Numbered from the stretch's first letter, positions 45,956 to 58,374 are shown. The stretch is 64,000 nt of DNA from Chelonoidis abingdonii (GCF_003597395.2 NC_133777.1:9731361-9795360), one strand, 5' to 3'. The notes: generated by a model not told the origin, from the letters alone. A program made the numbers and translations.

Positions 45956-46720
45956 TAAACTGATATGTAGGACTCCAGAAGCTATTCTTTTTTAGTCTTC
46001 ACAGAATTAAAAAAAACAACAACAAAAACCAAACAAACAACCTAGAAAAACATACACCAAAACATCTTTTTCTCTTTGGTAGAGGTGAGAATATAAAAAT
46101 CTTGATTAAAAACATTTTATAAATGCTTCTAAAGTATGTGTAATAAAGTTCTCTTATTTGGGAGTTAAAAAAAAATCTATTTATGTTGATCATTTGGGTG
46201 GGAACACATTGTTGAGAAAAACTGACAGTTCTAAATTATTTGTTGTTAGTCACACAGTCCCAGGAAATGGTCAGCATGGGATATTGTGATCCAGTTTTAA
46301 TGGCTCCTCTACTCTAATAAATGAAATAATAATAATATATAATTTATTATTATTACTAATGCATTTAAAGAGTTTTTCAAAGTTCCCAAAGTATTTTGCA
46401 AATTTGAAGTATACATAGTTATCACTTCCTACACAGGAAAAATTCAGACAATTCAGGGATGCAAGATTGCAGCTCTTTAACAGCACATAATGTTTAGGAA
46501 ATGAAGTAAAGACGGAGCCAACTGAAACTACAGAAGGGATTTTTAGCAGGCAGAATACACTTAAGATGGAATTGGTCCAGAATATTAAGGTTAGCTCCCG
46601 ATTTCTAAAAATTGGCATGAGAGCTTGAATGATCAGAAGTGAATAAAAGCTTAGTTTTATTTCCCATCAAAAAGTTGCCATCTTCAAGCAGCCCAATGCC
46701 CTCTAATGCCATGCTAGTAT
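45956..46720. other. Intronic stretch without recognised gene
   Basis: AT-rich, with A-rich runs near 46008-46035 that may be the tail of the preceding LINE, and a TAATAATAT patch at 46326-46355. Confidence 0.5.
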
Positions 46721-46965
46721 CAGGGCCGGCTCCAGCTTTTTTGCTGCCCCTAGCAGCGAAGCAGGGGGGGAAAAAAGATAAAGCCGCGATTGGCAGCACT
46801 TCGGCAGCAGTTCTACCGTGCCGCTTCGTTCAGTGGCAATTCAGCAGCCAGTCCTTCCCTCCGAGAGGGACTGAGGGACCCGCTGCTGAATTGCCACCGA
46901 AGACCCGCACGTGTCACCCCCTTCCATTGGCCACCTCAAGCACCTGCTTCCTTCATGAAAGCGCC
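46721..46965. mobile_element. hAT element of the CAGGGCCGGCTC family, right end lost
   Basis: Starts CAGGGCCGGCTCCAGC followed by TTTTTTGCTGCCCC, as in the 591-bp copy. The subterminal GGCCACCTCAAGCACCTGC near 46929 matches the inner right end of that copy, but the terminal inverted repeat that should follow is not recognisable, and no duplication of GCTAGTAT is seen. The centre has exact inverted arms GTGGCAATTCAGCAG (46833-46847) and CTGCTGAATTGCCAC (46883-46897). Non-coding. Confidence 0.75.
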
Positions 46966-46969
46966 ACCT

Positions 46970-48620
46970 ATTCAATGATCATTATCACTTCCTGCAGAAC
47001 ACAGAAGTTTCTGGAAGTCTCCTATCCAACTAATAACCAGGCTTGACCCTGCTTTATTGTAAGATCTCACACCGCAAGGAGGTATAGCTGGACCTATGTA
47101 GCAAGATGACAAGTAGTTATTTGTCAATAGCTTTATTACTGCAATATTTAACTCTGAAATATATCTAACCAGAGCAGAACACAGTAAAAAGCAGAACAGA
47201 ATATGTTTCTTGGCGTTATGATACATCCTTTATTACAATTTATGGGTGACTTTGGATGTAGGAGGTAATCCTTTTCCTGTTACTACTTTCAGCATCTGTG
47301 GTTTTCTGAACATCCAATCAGCATAATGAAATGAAAACAATTTTTATCAGAATGAAAAATAAAATTGATTTACAAGGGTCAATGGCCCTGGTTCTCCAGT
47401 GTTCTCAAGCTGCTCTTCACCACTCTAATGATCCCAAGCTGCCCAGAACTGATGCAGCAGTCAGGCTGCACAAGATATCCCCCAGACTAAGGGGACTTTT
47501 GAGTGGCATATAGCTGCCGAAGTAGCTCCTATACACACACCCTGGCTACTGGTACAGGGCAACTGTCCAAGGAAAAGGCTCTAATAAAGCCACTCCAATT
47601 TATGCTGGGGACCAGAGGGCTCCGGGATCAGGAAGCCAAATGTTGCTTAAAGCCATCTTTTTGCCCCCTCCTCAACTATGGCAAGCACTCCTCAGCCACA
47701 GCTGAGAATCTGAACTTTTGTATCCTAACCCAAATATTTAAGAACCAAATGTAAACAGATTTTGCTAGTTGTACAGTACTTTGAACAGGACTATCTGGAT
47801 CTGGTTACTTGACAGGAAATTTATCCCATGTCTGTAGACACTCAGGATTATTAATCACCCATCTCTTCTACCCATTCATATATTCTTCATGCTTTTAATT
47901 TCTTCTTAAACATTAACCCCACAACTGTAGTATGAATTTACTTATATCTCAAGGCCTGACTGACATAAAAATGTATATGCGATATCTCACTGGAAGTGCC
48001 TGTACTTTTTAAGATGTAGACACAAGCCTAATTTGTTTGGCATTTGGTATGTTTTCACCATAATTTGCAGAACGTTATTAAAATATTTTTTCTAGGTGAA
48101 TCAGTAAGTTGAAAAGTAGAGGTTCACTGTCATAATAAAACTTTTCTGTGCATAAAAGTTTTTTGGTACTACTGCTATGATGGTCTGCCAGGAAATCATC
48201 ATGCTTTGTACAACATGGCATTACCCTACCTGGCATGTATAATTGATGTATGTCACATTTTATAAAATGATTAAAAGGTAAATTCAATTTTCTATTTTCC
48301 CTGTTTGTGTCCTCTAAGCATCTCTTATCTTCGCATATCACTTATAGAGCAGTGGCAAAGATAGGAGACAAATCACTCCAATGAATGTAATAGCAAAACT
48401 GATTAGAGAGAGGGAGAGATTAATTGCATGTGTCAGATATAAATAAAAGATTTAGGTGACAGCCTAGATATATGATACATATGTATTATACAGCTAGATA
48501 CATAGAACTACATGCGCAAAGTTCAATATATATTATAAACCTATGTTAAAATAGGGGCTAGGTTTTCAAAAAAACAAAGCCAGTGATTTTGGCTGAGAAA
48601 TGTGTGTAATAATATACACA
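46970..48620. other. Intronic stretch without recognised gene
   Basis: No exon or repeat recognised; short frames only. Confidence 0.5.
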
Positions 48621-48624
48621 CTAT

Positions 48625-48712
48625 GGGGCAGATCTCTAGTGGGTATAAATTTTCATAGCCCCACTGAAGTCAACGGAGCTATGAAAATGTACAACAGGAG
48701 AGGTTCTGCCCC
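48625..48712. repeat. Short palindromic repeat (GGGGCAGA...TCTGCCCC)
   Basis: Ends GGGGCAGATCTCT and complement GGGGCAGAACCTCT are inverted; inner arms ATTTTCATAGC and GCTATGAAAAT are exact complements around CCACTGAAGTCAACGG. The word TGAAGTCAA in the centre is a signature of a turtle/archosaur family of tiny palindromic interspersed repeats whose name I do not know. Confidence 0.75.
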
Positions 48713-48714
48713 CT

Positions 48715-51700
48715 ATTATTATGATTGTTCTAGTTGTATTTAGAAGAAAAGGAATGGATTGTTCCCTCTTCCACCTACTTATTTTCCATATCATAGTCAG
48801 TAGCAGTGAGAAGTGCGGAGTGGCTCACCCAGTTCAAGAACAGAGTAGTCATTCTGAAAAACTTGCAGTTTGGATACTCATTTGTCAGTGTGATAATATT
48901 TAAAATGATACATTTCACAGACATGCAGCTTCTGATTTTTAAATATTTTGTTATGCTGATTTAGAAATAGAAAACTCTCAAACTTCAAAGATTTTGAGTT
49001 TTGTTTTGTTACTTTAAAGGAAATCTCACCTACCTTTTTTACTGTAGAAATATGATCTACTATCAAAAATAATGACATTGGCTTTTAAAATATTAACACT
49101 GTAGTTACAAGTTGATCGTATCTGCTCATTACCTCATTCCTTGGTCTGGATGTTCAATCTCACCTTCCCCTCATGCTGTTTGAACCCTCAATACCAGTAT
49201 CCAGGTGTGAAGTCAGCTGGAATTCAAGTTCAAATCAGCAGGGGAGATGTTTTCAATCTGGGCCAGGGAGGAACAGCAGATGTGAAATGTGTGGAATGCA
49301 ATCTGCTGGGAAGGTGAAGCATTGCCAAAACAGTGCAATGGAACAGAGGGACATAAGATAGTCACTTTGCCTTCTATTCTGCAGGAAGGAAGGCAACTAA
49401 AAGGATATAAGGCCAGAAAAGACATGAAATTTCCAGAGATAATTATTAGCTAAATGTATTATTTCAATATTTTAATGATATATTCTTTGTAATATATAAT
49501 TTATTTACTATACAGCCATTGTTAAAAAGCAGGGGGGCTTTCCTTACAGGAAAAGATGTAACAATTTAAAAGGAGTCATGAAATTTGGAGTTTAAGATTG
49601 CCATTATGTCCTAAATGCACACCATTATTCCAATTTAATGTATTCAAGAACAACACATCAAATTCTATCCCAGGTAGCTATAATGGGTTAAATTAGCGAT
49701 AACAGCCTTAGCTAAAATTCCTAGCTTTGATCAGCTATAATCCAACTTTAATATTTGTTTCTGTGATTCAAAAGTAAAATCTTTAACATTTTAATGGAAT
49801 CTTTTTGTTATAATTTCAATTACTGTAAATATATATTTGACTTTTAAGAAAATATCTAGCCCTCGCCCCACAAATTTATTTAAGTCATATCCAATCAATT
49901 CTCAGAATGAATGGCCCATAATTACCAGCCTGACAAGTTGAAATAATCACAATCATAGTCCTCCTGGAAATTCTCCTTGACAAAGAGAAATTTTAAATAT
50001 TGTGAAGAAAAGGAGGGGAAATGAAATGGCATTATTTTCAAGAAAGAAATAAAAATGGCACAGCTGATAGAGCACCCAGAGTTGGGCTATACTGGACTTT
50101 CCTCGCATCTGATCAGAACTGACAGCTTATAAAGTACAATCATTGCTCAGAAATGTAATTTTCTCCTCTCAGCTTCCATCCCCATGTATCTTTTCTTTGG
50201 ACAAAAATGTCTTATTGAAGCATTAATTTTATTTAGCAGAACTAATCCATGGAGGCTAAGTGAATGTAAAATCCCCATGGCAAGGACTAAAAACAGTTTG
50301 ACAAGTTCATAGAGCTTGCTTGAGTTTGACCTCAGAATAGAAATGTCTGTTCTCAGGAGGGTCTGGCCAATTCCTTTTTTCTGTCTACACCTGAGCTGCT
50401 GGAGTTAGCTATGAAAAATTCATGCAACAATATGTTTCAAACGCCCACCTCTATACCCTCAACATCTGCTGACTTTACTTCAGCTTAAACCTCAAAGTGA
50501 ATCCTCTCTTTTAGTTTGCAGTAAACTCTGATGGTGAATAAGAGAAATTATGGTTTAGGAACGCTTCCATCCTGAAAGGAAGATATCTACTCGGGACCTG
50601 CTGATGATTTATCTTCCTAACAATACTGACAAAGGGAAGTATTTCAAAAATAAATGCGTCCCAAACAAGGGGAAAAAACTCCAGACCCAGCTGGATGAAA
50701 AAACACCTCAAAAATGTTGTTAGAAGTAAGCAGAATGCCTACAGGGAATGGAATAAGGGATTGATCAGCAAAGAAAGCTACATCCTGGATCTTAGAAAAC
50801 ATGGAAAAAAGTGAGAATTGCTAAAAGTTAAGTAGAATTAGCTCTTGCCACGGAAATTAAGACAAGTAGTAAGAGGGTTTTTTTAGTTATATAAATTAAA
50901 AGAAAATAAGGAAAGATGAGTTTGGGGTGCCATGAAGTGTGGATGGGAATGTGATAAATGAATATCGATATGGCCCCAAAACTAAATGAATCCTTTGCCT
51001 CCGTTTGTTGCAATTAATTTCTTAAATGTTATGCTCATTGCGTAAAAACCCTTTTATAGTTATTTGATCTCCATGGACACTGACAGTGACCTAAACATCT
51101 TGTACTGTAATAAGATCCTTTTCTTTTATTGTTCAAATAATTTTGTTGAAAAATCTGTACCCTGCAGTTCTGAAGTTGAATATTTTTCATCTTTTATATT
51201 TTGTGTTTTGATAACAGTTAATTGAATAATTAAATGGGTTTCAGCCAGGGACAATTAGGTCTATTTAGCTTTATCTAATAGATGACCACCACCACAGAAT
51301 AAAATACCTTCTTACTGCAAGTGGAAGTGAGGCATGATAATATGACATCCTTGTATTTTAAATTAATTACAATACAACCATACCAGGAGTATAAGTTTTA
51401 GACCCCAACTATTCCAATCTTACCAATTGCACAGTGGTTTCCTTTTTACACTCCCAATGCTCAGGGAGGAAATTTATCTTCATTAAATGATAATTGTCTT
51501 TATTATATTTTGACTCTTCAGAAATGCTAGCTGGCAAGGTTTTTACAATTTTCATCAATCTTGTTTTGTGTTTTTACAAAGCCTGCACCAGAAAAAGACG
51601 TCCAAATCTGCAGAATGCTCTATATTTCCTAGCAGTATGAATAGGTCTTGAGAATATCTAATTTGCTAATATATCTACTGAAATGACATGCACCTCAATA

Positions 51701-52750
51701 TTTCACAGCTTAACAAGAAGGTCCAGCAGCAAGGTCCTGAATTGCAGTTCCAGATGATTAGTGCTGCAAAAGCAATTCAACCAGCAGTGTCCATGCTGTC
51801 AAAACAGTTTACATATGCCCACCTTCTACAATCTTGCCTTTTCACTCATACACCAGGGCTATGCTCTTTCTTATTTTTCATAAAATATTTGGAGAGAGAT
51901 TGACAATATAACTGCACATTGCTAAAGTTCCTAGACTGGGTTATATCGGTGTAGGGTTTCTTATTATCTATAGTTTTCTATTTAGGTTAATAGCTAGCTC
52001 TCAGTATAGCTTGGATTCTCAGAACCTCACCTTTTTATTGAAGTGATATACTACCTTATCATCTTTGTCATTTTTTTATATACTGAAAGCAGAAACCTCG
52101 GTCAACTACATATGTGGGGATTACATCTTCTTGTGAACCTTGTTACTAATAGTTGCTTTTTATGAAGCTTGGGTTCTAGAAATATCTGTAATTGCACAAA
52201 GAAGCATCTTAAGTTCTGAATAACTTTCATCTATAAGTGGTAGAAACTGCAGATAAATTTCCTGTTTACCACTGTACTTCCAGCTAACTTATGTTACACG
52301 TGAAAGATGCTTCAAACTTCACTATGCTTGGGTGCATAGTGTGTGCCCCTGGAGGAAGTCTCAGAGTTTTGTGATGGCCTTACTTTAGTGAACAGTTCTC
52401 CCTTTAATTGTTCTGCCAAGTCTGATAAGATCAAAAGTATGTTATTCAATTCCATTGACAAACCAAAGTATTCAGGAAGTGATCTGATGATCTGTGCTAA
52501 AACATTACTGTATTTCTGTACATAAGAGAGTGAGTGAGAGGGAAGAGAGTAGATAACAGGACCTGGAACCAGTTGATGATGATACCACAACATGGTATAT
52601 ATGTCATTATATGGATAGGAGTGGGAAAATATGGTGTGGAGAATGTGAGATATTTCTCTATTTTTATGAAAATTATGTTTACCCAGTTTACCCAGTCACT
52701 GTTATATTCCTACATGATCTCAAGAAATTAAGTTTTTTCCAGAGATACTC
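48715..52750. other. Intronic stretch without recognised gene
   Basis: About 4 kb of AT-rich sequence in which I recognise no exon, RNA gene or complete mobile element. The interval 49870-50060 lacks repeat words and could be conserved non-coding DNA; this is a guess to be tested by alignment. Confidence 0.45.
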
Positions 52751-52829
52751 CTTCTGCTAAGGAGACAGGGAGTGGCAACTGAGTGCCTATATTTGAAACA
52801 GAGTCATTAAGGACTATTAACAGATGACT

Positions 52830-53622
52830 ATACCAGGGCCAGGCCCTTGCGGAATAATGGGGAGGCTTATTGCCAAGGTGAAACAGGCTCTCTCCAGATC
52901 TCTAGAGGAGAAAAAGCAAAAAATCCCCAGGAGGAGAACAAAGGAACCAAGATGTTGGTTAAAACCACAGAGGCTGAGAAGTTTGGGGGACAAGAATAAA
53001 GGGGCATGTTTCCTAAGGAAAAGGGAAGCTTTTTTGATTGCTGGAAAATTTAACCAGAAGGATCCTGGCTACAGGGTCAGACAGGAGATTCCATGTTCTG
53101 AAGGAGAAGCCATTTTACAAGAGAATGGGAAGAAGAAGGGCCTTGGACTCCCTAGAGGACTCTTACAAAATCCAAAGAAAACTCAAGTCACGAAGACAAC
53201 GGTGTGCAGATATTTCTTATTTTTCCTGGATGGGTTTTTTGTCTCATGTGCCATCTAAAATAAAAAGTAAATATTAGAAATCCTTTTGCCAAGTTTGTGT
53301 CTATTTGCTTCAAATATCACATGTCCCTGAAGGGGTAAACTATCAACCAGACTGTCCACAAGAATAGTGCTCTGGGAAAGCATGTGTTTAAGTTACTGGG
53401 GAATTTTAGGGTGCTCAGCACTGGTCTTGGGGGCCTAGCACAGCTGGCTCACAGGGCCAAAAAGGGACAGCAGACAGAGTCTCTGTGCAGGAAGTGTGCC
53501 AAACAGGCCAAAGATGGTGGCTGGAGATCCAGGGGAGCTAATAAAGCCCATGGGTCCAATGTATGGGTCCAAACAGCAGCTTAGTGAAGTCCTTCATGGG
53601 ATCTTGACCAGAAATGTGACAC
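52830..53622 (+). mobile_element. Possible LTR fragment
   Basis: Composition shifts to purine-rich (many AAGGAGAAG, GGAGGAG words). A polyadenylation-like CTAAAATAAAAAG occurs near 53255, and the right boundary ends GACCAGAAATGTGACA, reminiscent of LTR termini of this genome. The 144-codon frame at 52824-53258 has no domain. Left end and duplication not found, so the call is tentative. Confidence 0.35.
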
Positions 53623-53689
53623 TGGTGAAGTCACGCATATGCAAGGTTCCATAGTTTTTATGATGAAAATACTACTTCCCTCTAAATAG

Positions 53690-53990
53690 TATAGTGTTTC
53701 CATTTTAGGAGCTCAGTGCTTTATAAACATTATACCTCACAACAGCCCATCAGACTGCTGGTTATTATACTCGCTATATTAATTGGGGTGGCCCCATAGC
53801 TGGTATAAACTGATATAGCTACAGCAGCATACTGGGGCTAAACCCTTACTCCAACACACAGCTCTGTTGAAGTCACCAATTTACACCAGCTAAAGATCTT
53901 TCTCAGCATTTAAATGATCTACCCAAACTAACACAGCAAGTCAAGTGACAGAAATGGTAACAGAACTCAAACTCCTATTTACCAGGCTTT
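53690..53990 (+). mobile_element. Ancient L2-like fragment split by a palindromic repeat
   Basis: AGTGCTTTATAAACATTATACCTCACAAC (first 20 bases of the block at about 53712) and, after an interruption at about 53785-53905, CTAACACAGCAAGTCAAGTG and GGTAACAGAACTCAAACTCC follow the order of a widespread old vertebrate repeat (…CACACAGCAAGTCAGTGGCAG…). Strongly diverged. Confidence 0.55.
53785..53905. repeat. Short palindromic repeat (TGAAGTCA family) inserted in the L2-like fragment
   Basis: ATAGCTGGTATAAACTGATA on the left and CAATTTACACCAGCTAAAGA on the right are complementary (CTGGT-TAAA / TTTACACCAG), with GTTGAAGTCA near the centre. Same family style as 48625 and 59605. Confidence 0.6.
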
Positions 53991-54644
53991 ACTAGCCAAA
54001 ATTCCTCCTTGATTTACACAGAAGCTGGGATACATAGTTTATAAAAATCACGACTTATTAGTTCAGTAAATAGGTTTTTCAGTTGAAGATAAGGCATTTT
54101 AAATTTATGAATAATCTATGACTTCTTGGTCCAGGTTGCATTTGACATATAACTGACATTTTCTTACCGTGCTGTCTGTTGGACACAATCATAATTCACT
54201 CTAGCTTTCATGAGATAACAAGACTATGAAACCTCTTCAGAACAAAAAGACCAGCAGTCACTAGCCCTGCATGCACGTTTTCTATTATTTCCACAATTCT
54301 CTTCCTTTTCTGTTTAATTTATTATAGATATTTCCATGGCGCTCACCACTGTGGTATCTGAACTCATAAATTGCTTCTCTGTCATCTAAGACATGATCAA
54401 TTGCCCTTGAAAAAAACAGAAATATTTCCACTGACTTCAAAAGGAGCTGGACTGGATCTCTAGGCTACATTCTTAATTATATCTATTTTATGTGCCTCAG
54501 TTTTTGGGAGGTCAACTTGCCACTTTAGCTTCCAGCAGGTAGGTATTCAGCACTTTTTCCAGGTGTCCAAAGTTGGGAAAACAATAACTGAGGAAACTGA
54601 ACTTGACTTGAGCTTTAAATATCCACAGCCGGTGAAACTACTCA

Positions 54645-54885
54645 TTGGTTTTCACCTTTTTGTTTAATATATGTGTGAAGCAAATAGGGCACACGGTGCA
54701 GCAATTTGGGCTGCACAATCATCACGATGCAGATTGCACAAAGCTCTGTTCCTCTTTTTCATCCAATCCACGTGGTGCTATACCAACCTTTTCAGAGTGT
54801 GGCCAGACTCAGGATGTTGATAACAGTGACTTGAGACTCAACCCAGACAAGGCAGAAGCAATATTGATGGACAAATGAAAGACCG
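54645..54885 (+). pseudogene. L2-type reverse-transcriptase fragment
   Basis: One frame reads FNICVKQIG, then HHDADCTKLC in place of the usual YADDT active site, CSSFSSNPRGAIPTFSEC, and LRLNPDKAEAILMD. This is the order of the block spanning the active site and the LNPDKTE motif of L2-group LINEs. Two substitutions in the active-site motif show it is decayed, and a deletion of about 10 residues lies before LRLNPDKAE. Different in position and strand from the L2-like copy at 4575, which covers a more C-terminal part. Confidence 0.78.
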
Positions 54886-55075
54886 TAGAAGTATGCCAGA
54901 GATAGTTTCTTGCCCCTCCCCCCTATTACTTAAGCCTGTGGAGCAGTGTGACCTTTGACTGGATAGTAGTATACACTTTCTCAATTGTTGTTGAAAGGCT
55001 AGAAAGTGGTCAAGCTTTATCCACAGATTAGTACGGCATGGTTCAAAACCGACTGATTGATTGCTCAGAAGGACC

Positions 55076-55556
55076 TGTTGTGATAACTGGGTCTACAAGT
55101 TTACCCTAACTGTGAGCTCCTCTGTGAAAAGTGAGTCAAAGATCATAAAATGTCACAAAAACCTACAACAAATGTTGAGGGGAAAAGGTATAAAAGTTGA
55201 GACAAGAAGTTTGAATTAGTCTAACCAAAAAGGCCTTCTGATAAAACTCAAGGACTATGTTAAAATCATGTCTACGGTAAGTGACTGGTCCTTTGGGACA
55301 GGGAGTAACCGTTTTTGATGCAAAGGACTATTTTTCACAAAGGCAAGTTTATGTAGGTGGTAAGATCAACTGGAGTTCCGAAGGGGACTGTCTGTGACTC
55401 CCTGTTAAAGCTGTTGTAGTGCCTGAGGAGTTCACACTGGATGGTTGGTGAAATCTAAGTATAGAACTCAACCAATCTGGGAGGTGTGCCCTGCTTCTTA
55501 ACGGACTAACCTGAAGTTGGTGCTCATGCTCCTGAGTTACTCCAGACAGCTTGACA
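55076..55556 (+). mobile_element. Possible LTR fragment
   Basis: Contains text I associate with turtle LTRs (AAATCTAAGTATAGAACTC, then CTGAAGTTGGTGCTCATGC, ending CCAGACAGCTTGACA) and a TATA-like GGTATAAAAG near 55186. The start is unclear and no target duplication was found. Confidence 0.4.
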
Positions 55557-56354
55557 ACTACCTCCATCATCTCTTGGGACCCCAGGCCTTCTTAGTCCTA
55601 ATCCTGAGATATTTCCTCACCAGGCTATAAAGAAACCGCTAACTGCAATGCCCTAAATAGCCTAATACTGGTACAAGTTGCCAGGTCTCAGAGTGATTAA
55701 TATGACCATGTTCTATGCCTGTGTTTCTCCAGCTGTGAGTGTCAACAACAAAGACAAAGGCTGCATTTACTATCCTTGCTGTTCTTCTCCTTCCCCTTTT
55801 GTGGCTTAATGTCTTGGTTTTGTCTTCTAGGAAATGGGATTGGACTTTTAACAGCAGTAACAACAGCAGGTCTAGCCCATTTCAACTAACTTCTCCTCTT
55901 TTCCCTAAAAGGATAGTAATTATCTTTAATTCCATTTGAGAGACTGTCAAATACACAGGTTTCCTTCTAAAAACTCCCTCTAGCTAAAGGGAAAGCGAAC
56001 AAGGGATGTTGATAGAAGGAAAGCCTTACTTAACATTTTTCAAATGCTTTAACTGTTTTTCCTTCTTTTCTGAATCTTTAATAAAACATTAAAAAGGATT
56101 ATTAATGGTCTGTTTGCCATGGTACCAAGCAGGCTGAGGTCTCTCTATACCAAACCCCAAATCTTGTGTAAAACCATTTAATGTTGGACTCCCACTGACT
56201 TGACTGGGAGTTGAGTGCGCTCCATACCTCTCAGGAGAAGCTTAGCTCCTTTCAGGATCACTTTGCTAGTAAATTCTTTTCAGCATGCCGATCTTCGGGA
56301 ATATTTTCAGTGACCTCAATACCAAAGCAAATTTGGTGAGATTTCAATACTCAC

Positions 56355-56488
56355 TCGCTACACTCAGATAAAGAAATGGACTCGTCTTGTTCTCTCCATT
56401 TTTTTCATTGACTGCTTGGACATAGTAACCTCCTGCATCTGTTGCTTCTGCTGCAAGGATCACCAACTGATTCTCCAGTGTTATAGCT
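56355..56488 (-). CDS. SDK1: SDK1 (sidekick-1) exon, C-terminal half of Ig domain 2
   Basis: Sidekick-1 is a single-pass adhesion receptor with six Ig and thirteen fibronectin III domains; it acts homophilically at synapses, for example in layer-specific retinal wiring. Reading the minus strand, the 134-bp exon follows a pyrimidine-rich tract ending in CCTAAACAG and is followed by GTGAGT. One leading base, 44 codons and one trailing base give phase 1-1 boundaries, typical of Ig exons. The peptide contains [11 protein letters not shown], then [18 protein letters not shown] and [10 protein letters not shown], which matches my memory of vertebrate SDK1 Ig2 nearly residue for residue; SDK2 differs more. 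The D-x-G-x-Y motif is present, but valine stands where Ig domains normally carry the second disulfide cysteine. I recall the same lack in human SDK1, so it looks like a family trait, not damage. It is open throughout, with an NKT glycosylation sequon. No adjacent exon was found in the window. Confidence 0.92.
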
Positions 56489-57654
56489 CTGTTTAGGAAA
56501 ACAAAGGATCATGTTAAAACAGGAGCAATGATATTAACTAAGGATATGCTGTACAGAATCTGGCAGGGCTACACACTATTCAAAGGTTATTCAAACAGAG
56601 ATGTGTGAAACTCAACAGCAGGATTTTATCTTCAAACACAACCACAGGAAGGATTCAAGAGCTTTTGGGTCTGTGATGTTTGAGCCTTTTCTCTTCTTTA
56701 AGTTAAGATGTTTCCAGTCATACAGAAGACTACAATAAATGATATATAAAAATTAAATAGTTATTTAAGAATGATGAGACAAAGAGTTTGACCATAATTA
56801 TACGGGTTAAATGTTCTATGCTGCTGGCAAACATCATTTTGCTGCCAACCCAGTTTGACTGAAAACCTCAGAAAAAGTGAGAAGATCAGCACTCTGGGAA
56901 TGAGAGCACTCAGTTGAGTTAAAAATCAGAGGCAATAGAATTTCAGGAGACAGAATATTCTATATTTATGGCCTGTGTAATTATTTCAGTTACAGATACA
57001 AAAAGAGCAAGAGACTAATTAACGTGCTCAGCTGAAGAATCGTGTATATAGAGGGAGTGAACAGCAAAACTATTTAATCTAAACCAGGTATGAAAGCACA
57101 ACACTACTCTGTAGTTGGTGGTGGCATAGTCCTAGGGGAGTCAATAAATGTCATGGTCTAATATAATTTACTCTTTCTTAGAGCTGCTACATAACAGTTG
57201 TCTTCATAAACTCCCTTGTAAGACAGTGCTAATCATTTGTACTGCAGTAAGATCAGTTTGTTCGCATTTTACATGTGCTGTATAGTCTTTTGACTCTATT
57301 AGACAAAATATAAATCTAGGAAAATATGTAAAAATTTAAGTGCTTGGAATAAATATAGACTCTCCGCTAAATCTGTTCCTTTCCACAAATTAAGTTCCCC
57401 TTATTTGGCTTTTAATGACAACACAGACCAAACACCAGCACTGGTATCACTAATGGTGCAAGGCAGCAGTATTAACTATTCAGAATGCCATTCACAAATT
57501 ATAAAAGATGAGGAACTCTGATTTGACCATCTAATAGGAACACAATATTTTGCCACCTAGAAGATTAAACTTTGTGTTCAGAATTGGGTCATTTGGGGGA
57601 TTTCCAGGGTTGGAACCATTAAGACCACATGATAAGGTCTTGGTGTGGATAGGG

Positions 57655-57767
57655 CAGTGTTTCTCAACGACCAGTCTGTGGACCAGTGCCAATCCCCGAG
57701 ATCTCCCTGACACAGTTCAGGAAGGCAGCAAGCTGGTCCCTGGTATCAAAAAGGTTGAGAAACACTG
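57655..57767. mobile_element. hAT MITE, 113 bp
   Basis: Perfect 14-bp inverted ends CAGTGTTTCTCAAC and GTTGAGAAACACTG. Flanks GGATAGGG (57647-57654) and GGATAATG (57768-57775) match at 6 of 8. The remaining interior has no coding capacity. CAGTG(G/T)TTCTCAAC ends are typical of hAT elements across amniotes. Confidence 0.87.
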
Positions 57768-58374
57768 GGATAATGTTCAGTAGGACATGAGAAGTTCAAA
57801 GATTATATGAAAATTAAAAAGGAACCCCACAGCATTATAGTGGCAGAGTTGTGGGTCAGGCAGCAGTCATTTTCATGCTGACTTTGATAAAGGCACAATC
57901 TAGCGATCTCAGTATAGGACTTGAAGCAAGAAACTCCTAACATTGGGCCCAAATCTACCACCCATAGTCACAGTACTCTGAGTACTGCACTAGGTTCAAG
58001 TGTACCTTTAAATCATAGCCCTGAATATGGGTTAGGGGCACAATTTCTGCCCAGACTCAGAGGGAAGTAACTTTGTTGATCCCCACTGCATGCCCCAACA
58101 GTTCTCGCTAGGCTATATGGGTGGGGATCCATATTTATGCTCTCTTTCTGATCCTCTCTGTCCACTTGGTCGTAAAGCAGTATCATGCATAAAGTCTTCT
58201 GCTCTTTCAACTGTGCTAGAACTGCCATCTGGACTAGTCCTACGCAGCATCACAGTTGTGTATGTTTAGCCAGAGTGGAAGAGTCTTATCCTACATAGCT
58301 GCACAGGGGAGTAAGGCACAATCTAGTTCAATTAATGGGGGCTCATTGCGGTGTAAGGTATAATTCAGCATGAG

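Larger units (their letters stand above)
1..56354 (-). other. SDK1: SDK1 intron 3' of the exon (incomplete)
   Basis: Everything to the left of the exon is inferred to be one SDK1 intron, entered at the GTGAGT donor whose complement lies at 56349-56354. The next expected SDK1 exon, encoding the start of Ig domain 3, was looked for on the minus strand by its protein text and not seen, so the intron is longer than 56 kb. This fits the known very large size of SDK1 in vertebrates. It contains all the mobile elements listed separately up to 55556. The boundary is seen; its extent is inference. Confidence 0.7.

Noticed and set aside
52824..53258. 144-codon lysine/arginine-rich frame
   Set aside because: Purine-rich composition accounts for the basic residues; it lies in a probable LTR fragment and has no domain.
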